NCBI GenBank assembly: GCA_003996215.1
Contig: QJPP01001809.1
Span: 186,001-250,000, forward strand
Length of the DNA: 64,000 nucleotides
From: Jaltomata sinuosa
Taxonomy: Eukaryota > Streptophyta > Magnoliopsida > Solanales > Solanaceae
Reading direction: 5' to 3'
Shown: positions 12,079 to 25,206 of the stretch, piece by piece
How positions within the stretch are numbered: the stretch's first letter is position 1
Layout of the letters: every line of letters starts with the position of its first letter
The notes under the pieces: model-generated
Seen by the model: the letters and a program-made list of their open reading frames with translations, nothing else
What the model was told of the DNA's origin: nothing
Databases searched by the model: none
Program-made: the position numbers and the translations under genes

Positions 12079-14807
12079 TATAATTCTCCAAACATAAGAT
12101 ATGTGTGCAACTCGTAAATGCCAAGGGCTACAAACTGGGAGGGTAAGGTTGTAAATTGATAATTATACAAAAAGATACTTATATCAACCCATTTAAAGTG
12201 TTAGACCAAATTTATAGACCAAAGGGAGACTTGAATCAAAAGTTCAAGCTGAAAGATTCATTACGGTAGAGTATTTCAAACAAGCTCGTATATGGTCTAA
12301 CTTAAAATGAGTATATCTTGCAATATACAAGGATTTAAAGGTCTTATGACATACCAAGTTAAATATATTTGAGTCTAGTTTCCAACACAATAAAGCGCTC
12401 ATCTATACGAGTTTGGAGTAAAAAGTTATGTATATTTTACTACAGATACGCGCACTGCCCAATCACTACGGGACATAAGGCAGCCTTGGATAAGTCAACC
12501 AAAAGTTGAGCTTTTTATTGAAATTTTGGGATTTCATTTTCCATCTCTATCATAATTTAAAGGAACTGTTACTCACTAGTTTTCTTCAGTTCTCCTTTAT
12601 CTCCATCTCTCCCTAGCCTAAGGTAAGTTAATTCCTTCAAAAATCAAGTATATTTTTCATCGTAGATCATGAAAATATACTTAGCCAAGTATTTTGTTGA
12701 AGAAAAAGGTGTGGTTTTTGAAGAGTAAAAAGGTGAAGGGATAAAGGTTTATAAAGGTTTGAATTCTCTTCTATCCCCATAAATATGACTCTAAGAGTTA
12801 TTTTAAGTATAGTTTATGGGTAGGACTCAAGGGACGGTGATAGAAGCTGTGAGTCCATCTTTTTCCAATTGTAATTGATACTTGGTAAGAAGGGAGTATG
12901 TAGAGGTTGTATTAGTTGTGTGGTTGAATAAATGTGGGGTGTATGGTTGTTATTTGAGAAAGTAAGATGGCTGCAATGAGAAAATATTCTAGGGTACAGA
13001 AAACACGATTTATAGAGCTCTTGCAAGCTTTTCGCTTATCAAGTGTTTGACGAAATGCCTAAATGAATTGAGAATGTTGTTTATCTATTTATATAGGTTC
13101 CTAATACATTATGGATTGCATACTTCTCCTCCAACATAATCAATGAGGTTATAAGGGCATTTTTATGCCATTAGATAAAGAACTCTCAAAGCGGTGTTTG
13201 GAAGCCGAGAGTTCAAGTATATGACCTTATTTGGGATATAAAATGGGATGTATATTGTAAATAAAGGATGGAGGGTGTAATATTGACCTCATAGAAATTC
13301 ATAAGTTCATTTGGTAAGAGGGAAAAGAGAGAGGTGTGGCGATACACCATTTATTTATCATATTTGCTAAGCTTGTCGCTGGTAAGCTATTATTGTCTTT
13401 CCGATGTTATCGTACTCTTGGTTTGCTTATTATACCATTGCATATGACGTTATGTTATAAATAAGAAGTTCTTTGAAGGGAATCAACAACACGCGTAAGA
13501 GAGAGAGTCTCAAAGTAAGATATGTAAAAGCTAAAACCTCTTTTGCCATCAAGGCACGACCTAGAGTCACATGTTCCTCCTATAAAGGTCATCACATGAT
13601 CGTACGTGTCTTCAGTTGAAACTCCTAGAAGTTACAGAGCATATATGTCACAAAATTTAAAGGAAGTAATTGACCATAGATTAGCCATAAGTATACAGAT
13701 CACATAGATATATGATTCTTCAGCTAAAGAAAGTAATCAATATTCAGATAACAAGTTAAATTATTCATGAGTTGCTTACTACATAGCTTTACAAGCAAGG
13801 TGAGATTATAGCCTACTCTATAGCGTGGGATGGGTATTTTTAGGGCCACTATATGAGATGCTATTCTATGCATAAAATTTAGACAGACTCAGGTTGAACT
13901 TCCCATCTTGGATTCTCCTGACTACACAAGCCTGCGGGCAGACCTTACAAGAGCCCTGGAGGGCGTACCTTGATAGACTGTGGTATCTAGACTATGAGTT
14001 CCCACACATAGTTACGACAATCGGCTACAGATGCCATACAGGTGTCACTGATCATCAAAAGTAGACCATCTTATGACTTTCTGGCAGTTAGCATTACACA
14101 ATGAAGAAAGAAGCAATATAAAAGGGTAAAGATATTACCTAGGCAAATTCTAGGAATTTTAAATATATGTAAATGAGTAATGCATAGGATGTTATATGAG
14201 GACCCTTGATATTGGTCATAGTATCAGCTTCATTTTCAGTTTCAGATTACATTTCTTGTATGTGCATACTCAAATTTTCCTATCTTTATATTCAATTTAG
14301 TGAGCATTCTTGCATGTCTACTTGTTATTCAGTCTGTTTTACATACCGATACATATTTTATATGCTACTGACATCCCTATATTTGGGGCACTGCATTTTT
14401 ATGAATATAGCCTCAGGTACTCAAGCTAGCAGACATCCACAGTAGACCAGTTCCTTCCAATCGATCAGTTGGTAAGCTCCACCTCTCTCTGAAGCTATCA
14501 GATGTTTAGGTCTTATGTTTTGGCTTTATTTACCTATCTTATAGAGGTATGTCGGTACCTTGTCCTGACTAGTTATCAGATTATCACTTATAGACTCTTT
14601 TGAGACTTCTTACACTTTAGTTTTGTTTTAGTTGTACAGCTAGTCCAATGGGCCCTTCAGTTATCTATGTTTCAGTATGTGTAATCACACCTTGTTGTCC
14701 ATGATGCTGCTTATCAGCTTACAACTTTAGCACGAGTTTAGTATATATGTTCAGCAGGTGCTCATATAACTCCTTAATGTCTGCCCCTCCTAGCTAGGGG
14801 CATGACA
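12079..14807 (+). repeat. Solo LTR (S) of the element G family
   Basis: It aligns along its length with the G LTRs, for instance ttaagtatagttta, 'ctgcgggcagaccttacaagag' and 'cccctcctagctagggg' before the closing ATGACA. It is 2729 bp against 2868-2870 for G. The start tataattctcc corresponds to tgtagtgcccc, so the TG terminus has mutated to TA. Flanks ataat (12074-12078) and atagt (14808-14812) match at four of five. No internal region is attached, so recombination between two LTRs has removed it. The TATA box equivalent reads cataaata at 12779. Confidence 0.8.
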
Positions 14808-15159
14808 ATAGTGACCTTTTTCTTGGAATTGCCAGCTACTTTTGTTTGTTCCCTATAATTGGATGGGACGAGGGTTTACTAAGGTGGCCCTTGACGCCTC
14901 CACAACCTTTGGACTATTCTTGTTATCGAATGACCAATTTCTTGACATATGATAGAAAGATAAAGAATGTTAGGTTCATGTAGTTGACCCTATAAGTCAC
15001 ACACATAAGGAGGAATAAGAAAGAAAGATAGACATATCCCATCACGCCCTCACAGAATCATGAATATAGGAATGGTCGGCAACATAACCATAATTGAGAT
15101 TCTACTACTAATATGTGCTGCATAAGTCACAGGAATAACCTAAGCTCAGATAGCAACTT
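14808..15159 (-). pseudogene. Element C gag/leader remnant with decayed PBS
   Basis: This 350-bp strip lies between solo LTR S and the 5' LTR of C. The minus strand at 15157-15144 reads TTGCTATCTGAGC, two changes from the tRNA-Met PBS TTGGTATCAGAGC, next to the LTR end gggtcatgaca. The remainder should be gag, but it is too short and broken for a domain call. Confidence 0.5.
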
Positions 15160-16778
15160 TGTCATGACCCAAAATAGGATCGTCACCAGTGCTTAAGAGC
15201 TAGTGCTCCAAGAATGCCTCTATCGGTATTCTATAGAAAGTCGAATAGAATCTCCCCTATTTTTGGGTATATCCATAAATTTCTCTATCTCCTAATCAAT
15301 AGCTAACGTTAATATACAAATCAAACAAGCCATAATCTTCATCATCTAACCACTCACCACCAATTTTTCTACATTCATTTTTGAATACAAAAGGAAAATG
15401 CTAACACTAGCTACAAGGCTGTAATCATAAAAGAATACTCATGAAACTGATGGAATGACTAACATAGTGACTCTAAGAGTTTCAAAAGAAGAGGACAATA
15501 TCAATAAATAGACTTTTGTTCCATGAGACGCAATGCAGGGCTCACCAGAAGCTATCAACTCGTACACTCTAGTTAGTGAATTCCTCCCTAACATCACTTG
15601 TAATCTCTAGAAAAAAAATACGGGAAGTGAGACGCAGCTCAGTGAGTAATAACACTTAACCACAACTATTTTAATAGGGATAAGTCAGAAAACATGCTAG
15701 TATGATAATAAAAAAATATCATGAAATAAATACCCTTTCGAGAAACGGTAATAATATGCAATCTCATTTGTTTCATGTAAGCAAAATCAATTAACTGTTC
15801 AACAACTCAATAAATACTATATCATATAAAAGATTATATATTTGAGAGGTTTCCAAGAATGAATCATGTAATCAGTGTTACTTTCTACTTTAAGAAAAGC
15901 CAAAATCTGTGGACCACTCATAAAAGAGTCAAATATAGATCTCAATAGGTCCCTACTCGAGGGAAATCAATAATAGTATGCTAGTTCTACCTTCCCATTA
16001 ACGAGGGCTATAATGGTAATTTATAAATACAAGTTACACCCTGTCTAACAAACCTGCCGTTAGCTACAGGATCCAATTCATTGGCTACTCCCATTTATAC
16101 TTTTCTTTGTAAATAGTAGGTACTCGTATGAAAGCATTTTCAAAATAGTACAGGGCATTAAGTTCATATCAAATCATATTACATATAAAACTTAAACAAA
16201 AACACATTCCAAGATACTTATTTCTCAAGTGAAGAGCCTTCACAATAACAATATTCATGTCTCAAATAATAGTAAATATGTCTTATAACAATGAGAACAT
16301 CTTGAATAACTATTTCAGTATTATATCAAGTAAAAGACTTGTCCCACATGTAATTTCAAAGTATTCAGTAACACTAGTTTTCTTCAAAATCATGTATAAA
16401 CTATGCGAGTTATGAAAATATAAATTGTGTTAAGATTGCTACTCACAATACTCATGTCGAAATATCAAATTCATCACCTTGAGTAATCTGAATGATTTCC
16501 TTCGATCAATCTATAATCACATTACATTAATTTCATGTTAATTCCTTAATTTAGGGCTAACTCATAACAAAGACTGAAATACCCAACCTTCAAGGTTCTT
16601 GTTTGAATCTCAATTAATTAGATTGTGTTTACTCATCAACTTTCAAAATTCTTCAATCTAAGAAATGAGTCTTAATACCAATTACCCACGTTTTTGCTTC
16701 ACTTAAAATAACATCTTGCAGGCTACCCATAGCCTTATCAAACAATTCTCTATAATTTCTTAATTCATAATTCAAGAG
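15160..16778 (-). repeat. 5' LTR of element C, interrupted by the A array
   Basis: The LTR 3' end (minus strand gggtcatgaca) lies at 15160 beside the PBS. The part 16219-16778 repeats 1085-1646 of the 3' LTR. At 16778 the sequence stops after 'ataattcaagag'. The uninterrupted copy at about 1635-1646 goes on 'ttgctcgacaac', which gives the empty site for the array insertion. The remaining 590 bp or so must lie beyond the right edge of the window. Confidence 0.7.
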
Positions 16779-17997
16779 TATCACGACCTGATTTCTCAGG
16801 TCATGATGTCACCTACAACCTCCCTGTAGGTGAACCAATCCCTGTAGCCCAGAACGGTTAGTAATGGGCTACACTCTAAGTAAAGAACGCATCCAAAAGA
16901 AGATAAGCGAAAGCAAGTAAAGAAGTATATAAAGGGAAAAACCATAATATATATATACAAGAAAGCTACACTATCTCACGACCTAGTATTATAGTACAGA
17001 AGCCACTACTAAATATATAGAGTACGGAGAGACAGTACGAAAGTAAAATATACAACTGCCTTTGAATATACAAAAGAGTAAACAGTGCCAAAAGAAGAGA
17101 TATGGCCAAGCCTCGGCCACCCTATATCTCAGATGTCAAAAAGCACTGCACGAGTCTTCGCATCAACGGTGATGGCCTACACTAGGATATGCACTAGAGA
17201 GATGCAGAAGTGTAGTATGAACACCAATTGCAAAGCAACGGATTTCTAATAGATATCATAGGCCGACTGGGCATATATAAAATGTAAAAATAGTAGATAG
17301 CAGATAAGGGAAGAAAAGGGTAACAAAAAAACAAAGTAAAGCACAAGGAAGCTAGCCACAGATAGAAGTCACAACAAAACACAAGTGAACTAAGCTAGCC
17401 ATCAAAGATGTATCACAAAACACAGATGAAAGAGTAGAGAACACACCTGGATCTTTGCAATAACAGTAAATAAAGGAAAAGGTTAAAGAACAGGGCAGCG
17501 TACCGATAACCTTAAATAACGAGAAGGAAAGAAAGGCAACAAAATATAAATATGCTAACAATACAGCTCACAAGGTAAGGATGATCATACGTAAACTAGT
17601 AGGTAACTACAATAGGCGTAAGTAAAAATAATCTACCTATAATTCCATGAACTCCCATACACCCGAGGAATACATATAAGTGAAGACAAACCCTTTGATA
17701 TCCCATACTACTGTAGAGTACACTTAGCAAATAGCAAACAAGGGTGGAACTATGCTGACAAATGAATGATATGATATGATATGTCAGTGGTACCGTATGA
17801 ACCTCCTCCGGCGCCTGTAGGCCCAGCAGGTAGGACCTATGGAAGGCTTCCCCATACCTCTACTTCCCCGTATACCTCTCCTCTGGCCCTCTCAGCTCAT
17901 AGCCTCTAGTCTAGATTGACAGGGTCTATGGAGGTCTCCGAGACCATATACAAACTCTCAAGATCTCATCATGCATGCCCAGAATCTATCCAGGTCT

Positions 17998-18170
17998 AAA
18001 ATCAGTAATAAAACCATGTCTAGCACTCTGGCCCAATCGAGTCTAGTATTATCTCAAAATCAGTGATAAAATCATGTCAGCGCTCCAGCCCAGCCAAGTC
18101 TAGTATTACCTCAAAATCAGTGATAAAATCATGTCTAACACTCTGTCCTAGCCGAGTCTAGTATCAGTGT
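17998..18170 (-). repeat. 58-bp tandem repeat, three units, in LTR A1
   Basis: Units begin with aaaatcagt at 17998, 18056 and 18113. They share 'ataaaa(c/t)catgtc', a cagccgagtctagta-type block and an attat/attac ending. The same triplet stands in LTR A2 (about 26650-26822) and LTR A4 (about 37992-38160), so it belongs to the family. It starts about 60 bp downstream of the TATA box on the minus strand, so it should be transcribed. Confidence 0.8.
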
Positions 18171-18230
18171 GAAAAACTATTGTATAATCTCTTTTATCTT
18201 AAGAATATCTATAAAGCCAGTTTCAAACCA

Positions 18231-18236
18231 TTTATA
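18231..18236 (-). promoter_or_regulatory. TATA box of LTR A1
   Basis: The minus strand reads GGCTATAAATGG. The same context is kept in A2 and A4 ('catttatagcca' on the plus strand). It lies 1.9 kb from the LTR start, so U3 would be unusually long. Confidence 0.55.
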
Positions 18237-19204
18237 GCCATTGTAACTGAAAACAGGCCCTCGAGGCCATGCAAAGTTTAGAAAACTTATGATAGTTAGG
18301 TTCGTAGCCTCGTAGTAGTAATAAATCAATGCAGAAAACTATTTTTCATGAGAATGTGATACTCAGGTACAATCAACCACTCAACAGCTCACAATCAACC
18401 TATCGGCCCTGCACAAGCTCAATCTGCTCTACAATATAGATATACAACTCATAATTGGGAATCAATGTCCGGGACTCATGGACACTTCCCAAATACCCCA
18501 TAAACTATGGTCCAAAGGCATATGCAAAGGCCACTCAAGGCCGTAAGGGGTAATACTACCGTACTAATCCAAATACTAAAGCAAAAATAACAAGAACAAA
18601 CAGAAAGGAAGCGGACAAGGGTATGGATGCCAAACTAGTAATCCCAACCCAAAAATGAGCTAAATAGTGCAATTACATTCTATTTAGGCCAAGTCTAAGA
18701 TAGGTAAGTTGTAGCCTCCCTGACGTCCAACGATAAGTTGCTGGAAAGACGTCGTCCAAGCCCAAATTGCTCTGAGAAGCCCAAATAGCAATCAAATTAT
18801 CAAAAACATAATCTACTCATTAATATTAAGCTAACGATACCCATATTGCTAATAGTTTAGTTTGGTCAAAATTTGGGTCAAAAGCGAGCCCGTGGGCTCC
18901 GCAACCTGAAATAGAAAATAGAAATTACCATGAGCTTCCCAACATAGCGAGAAACACATGCTAGAAATATGAGCATAATTCAGGTAAGAAAAAGGGCTTA
19001 GAGGAGCATCTACACCCAAGAACAATTTTAATAATCAAATGAAGAAATTGATGGACAAAGGTGGAATACTTTCAATTTACGATGGGGAATTGACCACGGA
19101 TAAACTATCCCACCACCTTAGGAAGCTCCCACACAGAAAATAGATTTAGAGCTCTAAAACCAATGGAGGAATTTGGTTTTATGAGCTTGAGGACGAAAGA
19201 GAAA

Positions 19205-19470
19205 TGTTTAATAACAACAATCTTTGCAAAAGTAGAGATTTTATTCATAAATGCGTATGTCACTGTTCACCCGTGCCTCTGTAAAAGCGAAGAAATTTGT
19301 GCAAATACAGATGTCGCAAAAGCAACAGAACTACACAAAAGTGAAGGTCCTCGATCAAATGTACCTCCCCAAAAGTGGAGGAATGTCTGCAAATGCAGAG
19401 TTTGCAAATGCGGTGCTCTACCATAAAAGTGGTATCCGCAAATTTGACACAAAGGCCACAAAAGCGGATA
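19205..19470. repeat. Cluster of short palindromes in LTR A1
   Basis: Successive short inverted repeats with an AAAAG or AAATG centre, such as 'ccccaaaagtggagg', 'tgcaaatgcagagtttgcaa' and 'accataaaagtggt'. In LTR A2 (27880-28100) they are better preserved, for example 'ctccacaaaagtggag' and 'cctctacaaaagcagagg'. They lie in the upstream part of the LTR (U3 side). Confidence 0.7.
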
Positions 19471-20252
19471 CACTAGAACTAGCTTTACAAGAAAACTTAG
19501 TTAAGCTCAAATGCTTGGATAGAACCTCGGTATTCATCTGGAACCTCGCGGACATAAACCAAATATGTTACTCAACCAAAAATGGCATTTCAAACTCAAC
19601 AGAATTGATAAAACATCTAACAAAGGTAGATTTAATGAAAAAGGTGGGCCCCATACCCAAAAACCAACCTTTAACAAAAATGGAACCCAATAGCCCAAAA
19701 TGAGTTCGAAAGCCTCGGGACCTGAACCAAAGGTTCCTCTATCCCAAAGTCGACATTTTGGAGCTAACAACACTGATGGAATTTCCATCTGAGGTCGTCA
19801 TCTCTGAATATTGAACAAAGTCAAACTTCCAAGTCCAACTGGCCTAAAATCTCAAAAAGTGAGATAAAACCCAACTGAAAGCTCTCAGGCCCCGACCAAG
19901 GGTCAAACTAGGCCAAAGTCCACACTCTGGAGCTAATGGAACTGTCAAAATTTGATTCCGAGCATGCTTGCTAAGAATGTTAACTAAAGTCAATGATTTC
20001 CTAAGTTAAAGCTCTAAAACAGAGAAATATTCATAACGACCTAATGAGTGGCCCGAGCACCAAACCACCAGTCCGAACAAGTCATAATGACTTGGGGCTA
20101 CTATAGGTAAGCTCTAACAGTAAAAAGAAAGTGAAAATCCAGAAATAACCGGAAGGGTCATTACATCATCAACTACTAAAAAGGCCTTTCGTTTACGAAA
20201 GTCAAGAAAAAAGAGTACATGAAGGCTCAAACAACTGTGGATACTAAGACTG

Positions 20253-23200
20253 CATCTCTCTCTTGGTCTCCTAGGTAGCCTCATCGACTAAATGGTGGCT
20301 CCACTGAACCTTAACCACAGGAATCTCTCTAAACCTCAATCTCCTGACATCTCTGGCTAGAATGGCTACCGACTCCTCAACAAAAGCCAAACTCTCATTC
20401 AACTGCACTGAATCCCACTGTAGCACATGTGACTCATCCAAAACATAATGACACAACATGGATACATGGAAGACTAGGTGCATATATGAGAACATAGGAG
20501 GCAAAGCTAATAGATACACAACACTACCAACCCTATGAAGAATCTCAAATGGCCTAATATACCTGGGGCTGAGCTTGCCCCGCCTGCTAAATCTCATCAC
20601 GCCCTTCATGGGTGATACTATAAGAAATACCCAATCACCAACACTATACTCTAAGGCACAAAATCTACGGTGTGCGTAGCTCTTCTACCTACTCTGGGCT
20701 GCTCAAAGTCTATCCTAAATCACCCATACTCTATCTAAAGAGTCACGAAGTAGATTTGTACCCTACAGGCGGGACTCAAAATCATCAAACCAACTCACTA
20801 GCAATCTGTAATGCCTACCGTACAATGCATCAAAAGGTGTCATGCCAATACTTGAGTAGTACTACTATTATAAGAAAACTCTGACAGAGGAACGTACTGA
20901 TCCCATGAACCCCCAAAATTAAGAACACTGGCCAATAACATGTCCTTTAGGACCTGGATAGTCCTCTTGGTCTGGACATCTGTCTGAGGATGGAATGTAG
21001 TGCTGAGCTAAATCTCTGTACCTATCTCTCACTGAATAGCCCTCCAAAACTAAGATGTAAACCGAGTACCATGGTCAAAAATAATAGAAGTTGGGACCCA
21101 TGCAAATGGACCACCTCACAAAGATAAATCTGAGCAACCTTACTACACTATAGAAAGAATGAACCGACAAGAAATATGTAGAATTAGTCATCCAATCAAC
21201 AATAACCCAAATAGAGTCAAACCCTTGGGAAGTACGTGGCAACTGTGCTATGAAGTCCATGGTGATCTCTTCCTACTACCATTCAGGAATAGGAAGTCTC
21301 TACATCAACCCACCAGGTGTCATGTGCTCGAACGTAACCTGTTGGCAGTTCAAGCACCAAGATATAAACTCTGCTATGTCCTTCTTCATATAACTCCACC
21401 AGTAAAGCTACCTCAAATCTTTATAAATCTTAGCTGCACCCGAATAGATGGAATATCTGGAATAATGAGCCTTATGAAGAATCAACTAAATTAAATCCCC
21501 AACTCTCAAAACACAAAGGCGGACATCAAATCTCAAAGTACCATCAGAATCTAAAGTAGCCCTGCTGGCCTCACCCCAAGAAACCTGATCACGAATATCA
21601 CACAACTGTTGATCCTCAAACTCACGATGTTGAATCTTATCAACCAGAGTAGAATGGATCTTAACACTGGCTAAAACTCTTCTGGGATCTGACAAGTCAA
21701 TCCTAACTAAATGGTTAGCCAAGTACTTGATGTCCAAGGCTAGCGGGCACTCCAAAACTAAAAGAGAAACCAAGCTGCCCATACTCACTGCCTTTCAGCT
21801 CAAGGAATCTTCTACCATGTTTACCTTTCCCGGATGGTATAGAATAGTGAAGTCGTAGTCCTTTAGTAACTCAACCTATCTCCACTTCCTAGAGTTCAGC
21901 TCTTGCTAACTCATGATATACTGAAGACTATGGTGGTCAGTGTAAATCTCACAGTGAACTCCATAAGATAGTGCCTCCAGATCTTAAGCGCGAAGACTAT
22001 TGCCGCTAACTCTAAGTCATGAGTGGGGTAGTTGCACTCGTGATCCTTCAGCTGCCTCGACGCATAAGCTATCTCTCGATCCTGCTGCATCAATAAACAA
22101 CCAAGACCACTTGACGAATCATCATAATACACTGAGAAGCCTTGACCCTCAACTGGTAATGTCAACACCAAATCTAAAGTCAATAAGTTATTAAGCCTTT
22201 GGAAGCTATCCTCGTCAAAGGTGTTGCTATGGAAGAGATCAGACCACTGAAATGGGACATCTTTCCTAGTCAGCCTAGTCAAAGGTGCTGCTATAGAAGA
22301 AAATCCCTTGATGAACCGCCTATAGTATCCTGCCAACCTAATAAAACTGTGAACCTTGGTAGGAGTAGTAGGTCTTGGCCAATCACGAATGACTGTAATC
22401 TTTCCTGGGTCCACTCTAATCCCAACCTTAGGCACCATATATCCTAGGAATGCTACTGACTCAAGCCAAAACTCGCACTTTGAGAACTTGACATAAAGTC
22501 GATGATCTCTCAAAGTCTGGAGTATGATCCTCAAATACTACTCATGCTCCCTCTACTCTGCGAGTATATCACAAATGAAGACTATCACAAATGAATCCAA
22601 GTATGGCTTGAGCACCCTGTGCATCAAGTCTATAAAATCTGTTGGGGGCATTGGTCAACCCAAAAGACATCACCAAGAACTCATAATGGCCATAATGTGT
22701 CCTGAATGTTTTCTTAGGGATGTCCTCCAGTGTAATCCTCAATAGGTGGTAGCCTAACCTCAAATCTATCTTAGAGAACACTACTGTACCTTGGAACTAA
22801 TCAAACAAGTCATCTATATGCGACATCAGATACCTATTTTATATAGTCACCTTATTTAGTTGCTGATAATCAATACACATTGTATCGAACCATCTTTCTT
22901 CTTCACAAGCAAAACCAGAGCACCCCAAGGTAACACACTCGATTTGATGAAACCCTTAGCTAAAATATCCTGAAGCTAAACCTTAAGCACCCTCAACTCA
23001 GCTGGATCCATACGATATGCAGTAATGGAAATGGACCTGGTACCCGGCTCTAACTCAATGGAAAAGTCTATATCATGCTCAGGTGGAAGGCCTAGCAGGT
23101 TGGTTGGAAACACATCTAAGAACTTTCTAACCATAAGGACCGACTTGGGAGAAAAAGTGTCAGTGTTAATATCTCAGACATATGCTAGGTAAGCCAAGCA

Positions 23201-23650
23201 CCCGTGCAAAATCAACCTCTTAGCTCGGAGATGAGAAATGATCCCAGACAGTGCACAGCTAACAGAACCCTACCATACAACTGGGGATACACCATACATG
23301 GCTATAGCAATGGTCTTGTCATAACTATCCAAAACCACTCGGTTTGGGGATAACTTATCCATGCACAGAATCACATCAAAGTCTAACATATCTAAAATCA
23401 TCAAGTCAACCCAAGTCTCAAGATCACCAACAGCTATCAAGCATGATCTAACAATTTGATCCACTACTAAAGAATCGCCTACTGGGGTAGAAACAGATAC
23501 AGGAACAGATAATGTCTCACTTGCTAACCCCAAAATAGCAAAAAAGTTAGTAGAAACATACGAACATGAAGAACCAGGATCAAACAATGCAAAAGCTGAC
23601 TGGCAACAGACAAATATCGTACCTGTGATCACTACATCTGAAGCCTCCAC
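20253..23650 (-). pseudogene. Body A pol: protease, RT, RNase H, integrase, chromodomain-like tail
   Basis: Minus-strand domains in order. Protease at 23650-23270: LFDPGSSCSYVS, then MILDMLDFDVILCMD where the family has ILGMDWL. RT from 22781 (SKIDLRLGYH, YEFLVMSFGLTNAP), with a frameshift; the active-site strand reads FICDIL instead of FIDDIL and is followed by a deletion, so RT is inactive. RT end and RNase H at 22534-21911 (VAFLGYMV, FIRLAGYYRRF, YPTHDLELAAIVFALKIW). Integrase pieces at 21788-21486 and 21260-21075 (MDFIAQLPRTSQGFDSIWVI). Integrase end and chromodomain-like tail at 20609-20271 (GKLSPRYIRPFEIL, VHFS-type block VFHVSML, RDVRRLRFREIPVVKVQW). Many frame changes. Confidence 0.8.
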
Positions 23651-23699
23651 CTCCAGTCTAACAAGGACAGCATAGAGAAGACACTGACGTCTACCAAAC

Positions 23700-25206
23700 C
23701 AATTACCATCCTGACCACCTGACCTTCCAAGCTGGGCTCTACCTCAACCTTGGACACCACCTCCTCTGACTGGTGGCGCACTGCTCTCAAAGGCGGAGCC
23801 AGCTAAGCGGCTGACTAAATTGTACCCCATTGAGGGCACTCTCTGGCAAAATAACCAAGAATACCACACTTATAGCAAGGCCCTGATGGCTTACCCTATC
23901 AAGATGAAATAGCTGACCTGTATGGACACTATGGCCTGATACCTCAGATAATGTACCCCTTAGTGACTGACCTGAACTCGGCCCACAAAACCCATGTTAA
24001 CCACTATAACTATCCTGACTACCATAACTCTGATCGAATTGAGGCCAACTTGAAGCCTGAAGTGATGCCTGAGTTAGCCTTCTAGATTGACCCTGATGCG
24101 GTTGTGGCTGATATCCTCGGCCCTACTAATCTAAACCTTTATTGCCAGAGTGGGAACTACTATAACCGCCCTGATGTCATAGTCTTTTATCTCTGGCCCC
24201 GGGGTCCTCAAGATGAAAATTTTCCATAGTGTGAGCATGGTCTACAATATCCTAAAATAACCACCCACTAGCAACTAGTATCTCTGCAGTCTATCAAAGC
24301 TCGGTCCTCAACCCCCAAACAAATCAACGAACCTGGTCTGGGTCTATAGGTATAATCATAGCCCCAAATAGACCCAACTAGTGAAAATGGGTCTCATACT
24401 CATACACTATCATAGACCCCTGCTTCAACCAGGTGAACAGCTCCTTACGATGCTCACGATCACTCTGCAACAAGAACTTGGCGATAAAAGCCTCGTAGAA
24501 CTCTCTCTATGTCAACTGAGGAGACAGAGAGGGCCTGCAAGCTACCTGTGTCCTCTACCAAAGCTTAGTTGGCCCCTCCATCTGATAGGTAGTATAATCC
24601 ACTCCGTGAGCATCCAACAAACCAAGGTGATAAAGCATCTTCTCACAGGTAGAAATGAAATCATAGGCATCCTGTCCGAGAGCACCAGAGAACCTCGGAG
24701 GGGATAATCTCAGAAACTGGCCCAAAGCCTTATGCTCCGACTCTGATATAACTGGGTGAAGAGCAAGAGGCTGAGCGACTGTAGGCACTAAAAGGACTTA
24801 TGTACGGGAAGCTGCATTACTAGGCTACGCTCTTGAACTCTGAACACCCAGGGCTGCCCTTTGAGCGGATGTCTGGGCCATATCATAAGGCTGACCCCAA
24901 TCTTACCCAAAAACTAAAGAAGCATACCCTGGATACCTGATGAAGGAGCTGGTGTTGGTGCTGATACTGATGCTACTACTGGCCCTGGTGCCACCAGGGT
25001 TTCTTCCTGGTCCATGGGTTGCTGATCCAAAACAGGCTCAAGCTCATACTCAGGCTCATACTCAGCCTCATGAGCTCTAAATAGTGCCGCTGCTCAGGCA
25101 CGCCCTCAGCCTCTACCTCTATGTCTACCCCGTCCCTATGCTAGAGCTGGTAGTACTGGGGCTGAAGGCTTGCCCTTGTTCGCTACTAAAAATCTCGTAT
25201 GAACCA
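23700..25206 (-). pseudogene. Body A gag
   Basis: The start is the ATG at 25206 (MVHTRFLVANKGKPSAP), the usual MV.TR start of this family. An Arg/Gly-rich stretch and a Pro/Ala/Glu-rich stretch follow, then the capsid-like Retrotrans_gag region at 24788-24555 (FLRLSPPRFSGALGQDAYDFI, YTTYQMEGPTKLWW). The zinc knuckle near 23865 reads CYKCGILGYFARECP, with Tyr in place of the His of CCHC. Several TGA/TAG stops interrupt the Arg/Gly-rich part, where CGA or CAG codons would be expected. Confidence 0.75.

Larger units (their letters stand above)
1085..16778 (-). mobile_element. Element C, old Tekay/Del-like gypsy retrotransposon, outermost host of the nest
   Basis: Read on the minus strand: 5' LTR (16778 to 15160, continuing beyond the A array), PBS, a short gag remnant, pol, PPT and 3' LTR (2238 to 1085). 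LTR identity is shown by 1085-1646 matching 16219-16778 almost base for base, with scattered substitutions. The integrase reading is interrupted at 3212 and resumes at 8960. The interior is also broken at 12078/14808. The coding sequence is heavily decayed. It is the oldest layer, since the other elements lie inside it. Confidence 0.75.
16779..20165 (-). repeat. LTR A1 (3387 bp), 3' LTR of body A
   Basis: On the minus strand it starts TGTAATGACCC at 20165 and ends GGTCGTGATA at 16779; the related LTR D ends GTTGTGACA, so the terminal CA has become TA. The upstream half holds the palindrome cluster (about 19200-19470), then a TATA box (18236-18231), then the 58-bp tandem repeat. The frames 19163-19426 and 19251-19703, and the U5 frames 17194-17561, are chance openings in the repeat. 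Confidence 0.8.

Noticed and set aside
17167..17561. U5 frames on the minus strand, also at 37167-37547
   Set aside because: Recur at the same LTR position with different frames and stops; low-complexity hydrophobic translation of AT-rich LTR.
17998..18170. 58-bp repeats as a CRISPR-type array
   Set aside because: The units are contiguous without unique spacers and occur in each LTR of one plant retrotransposon family.
19163..19703. Overlapping frames of 87 and 150 codons (and 27798-28332 in the next LTR)
   Set aside because: They lie in the palindrome cluster and U3-side LTR sequence, with no domain and different reading in each copy.
22000..22745. Plus-strand frames at 21159-22745 and 30666-30857
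   Set aside because: Shadows of the minus-strand RT/RNase H/integrase coding of bodies A and B.
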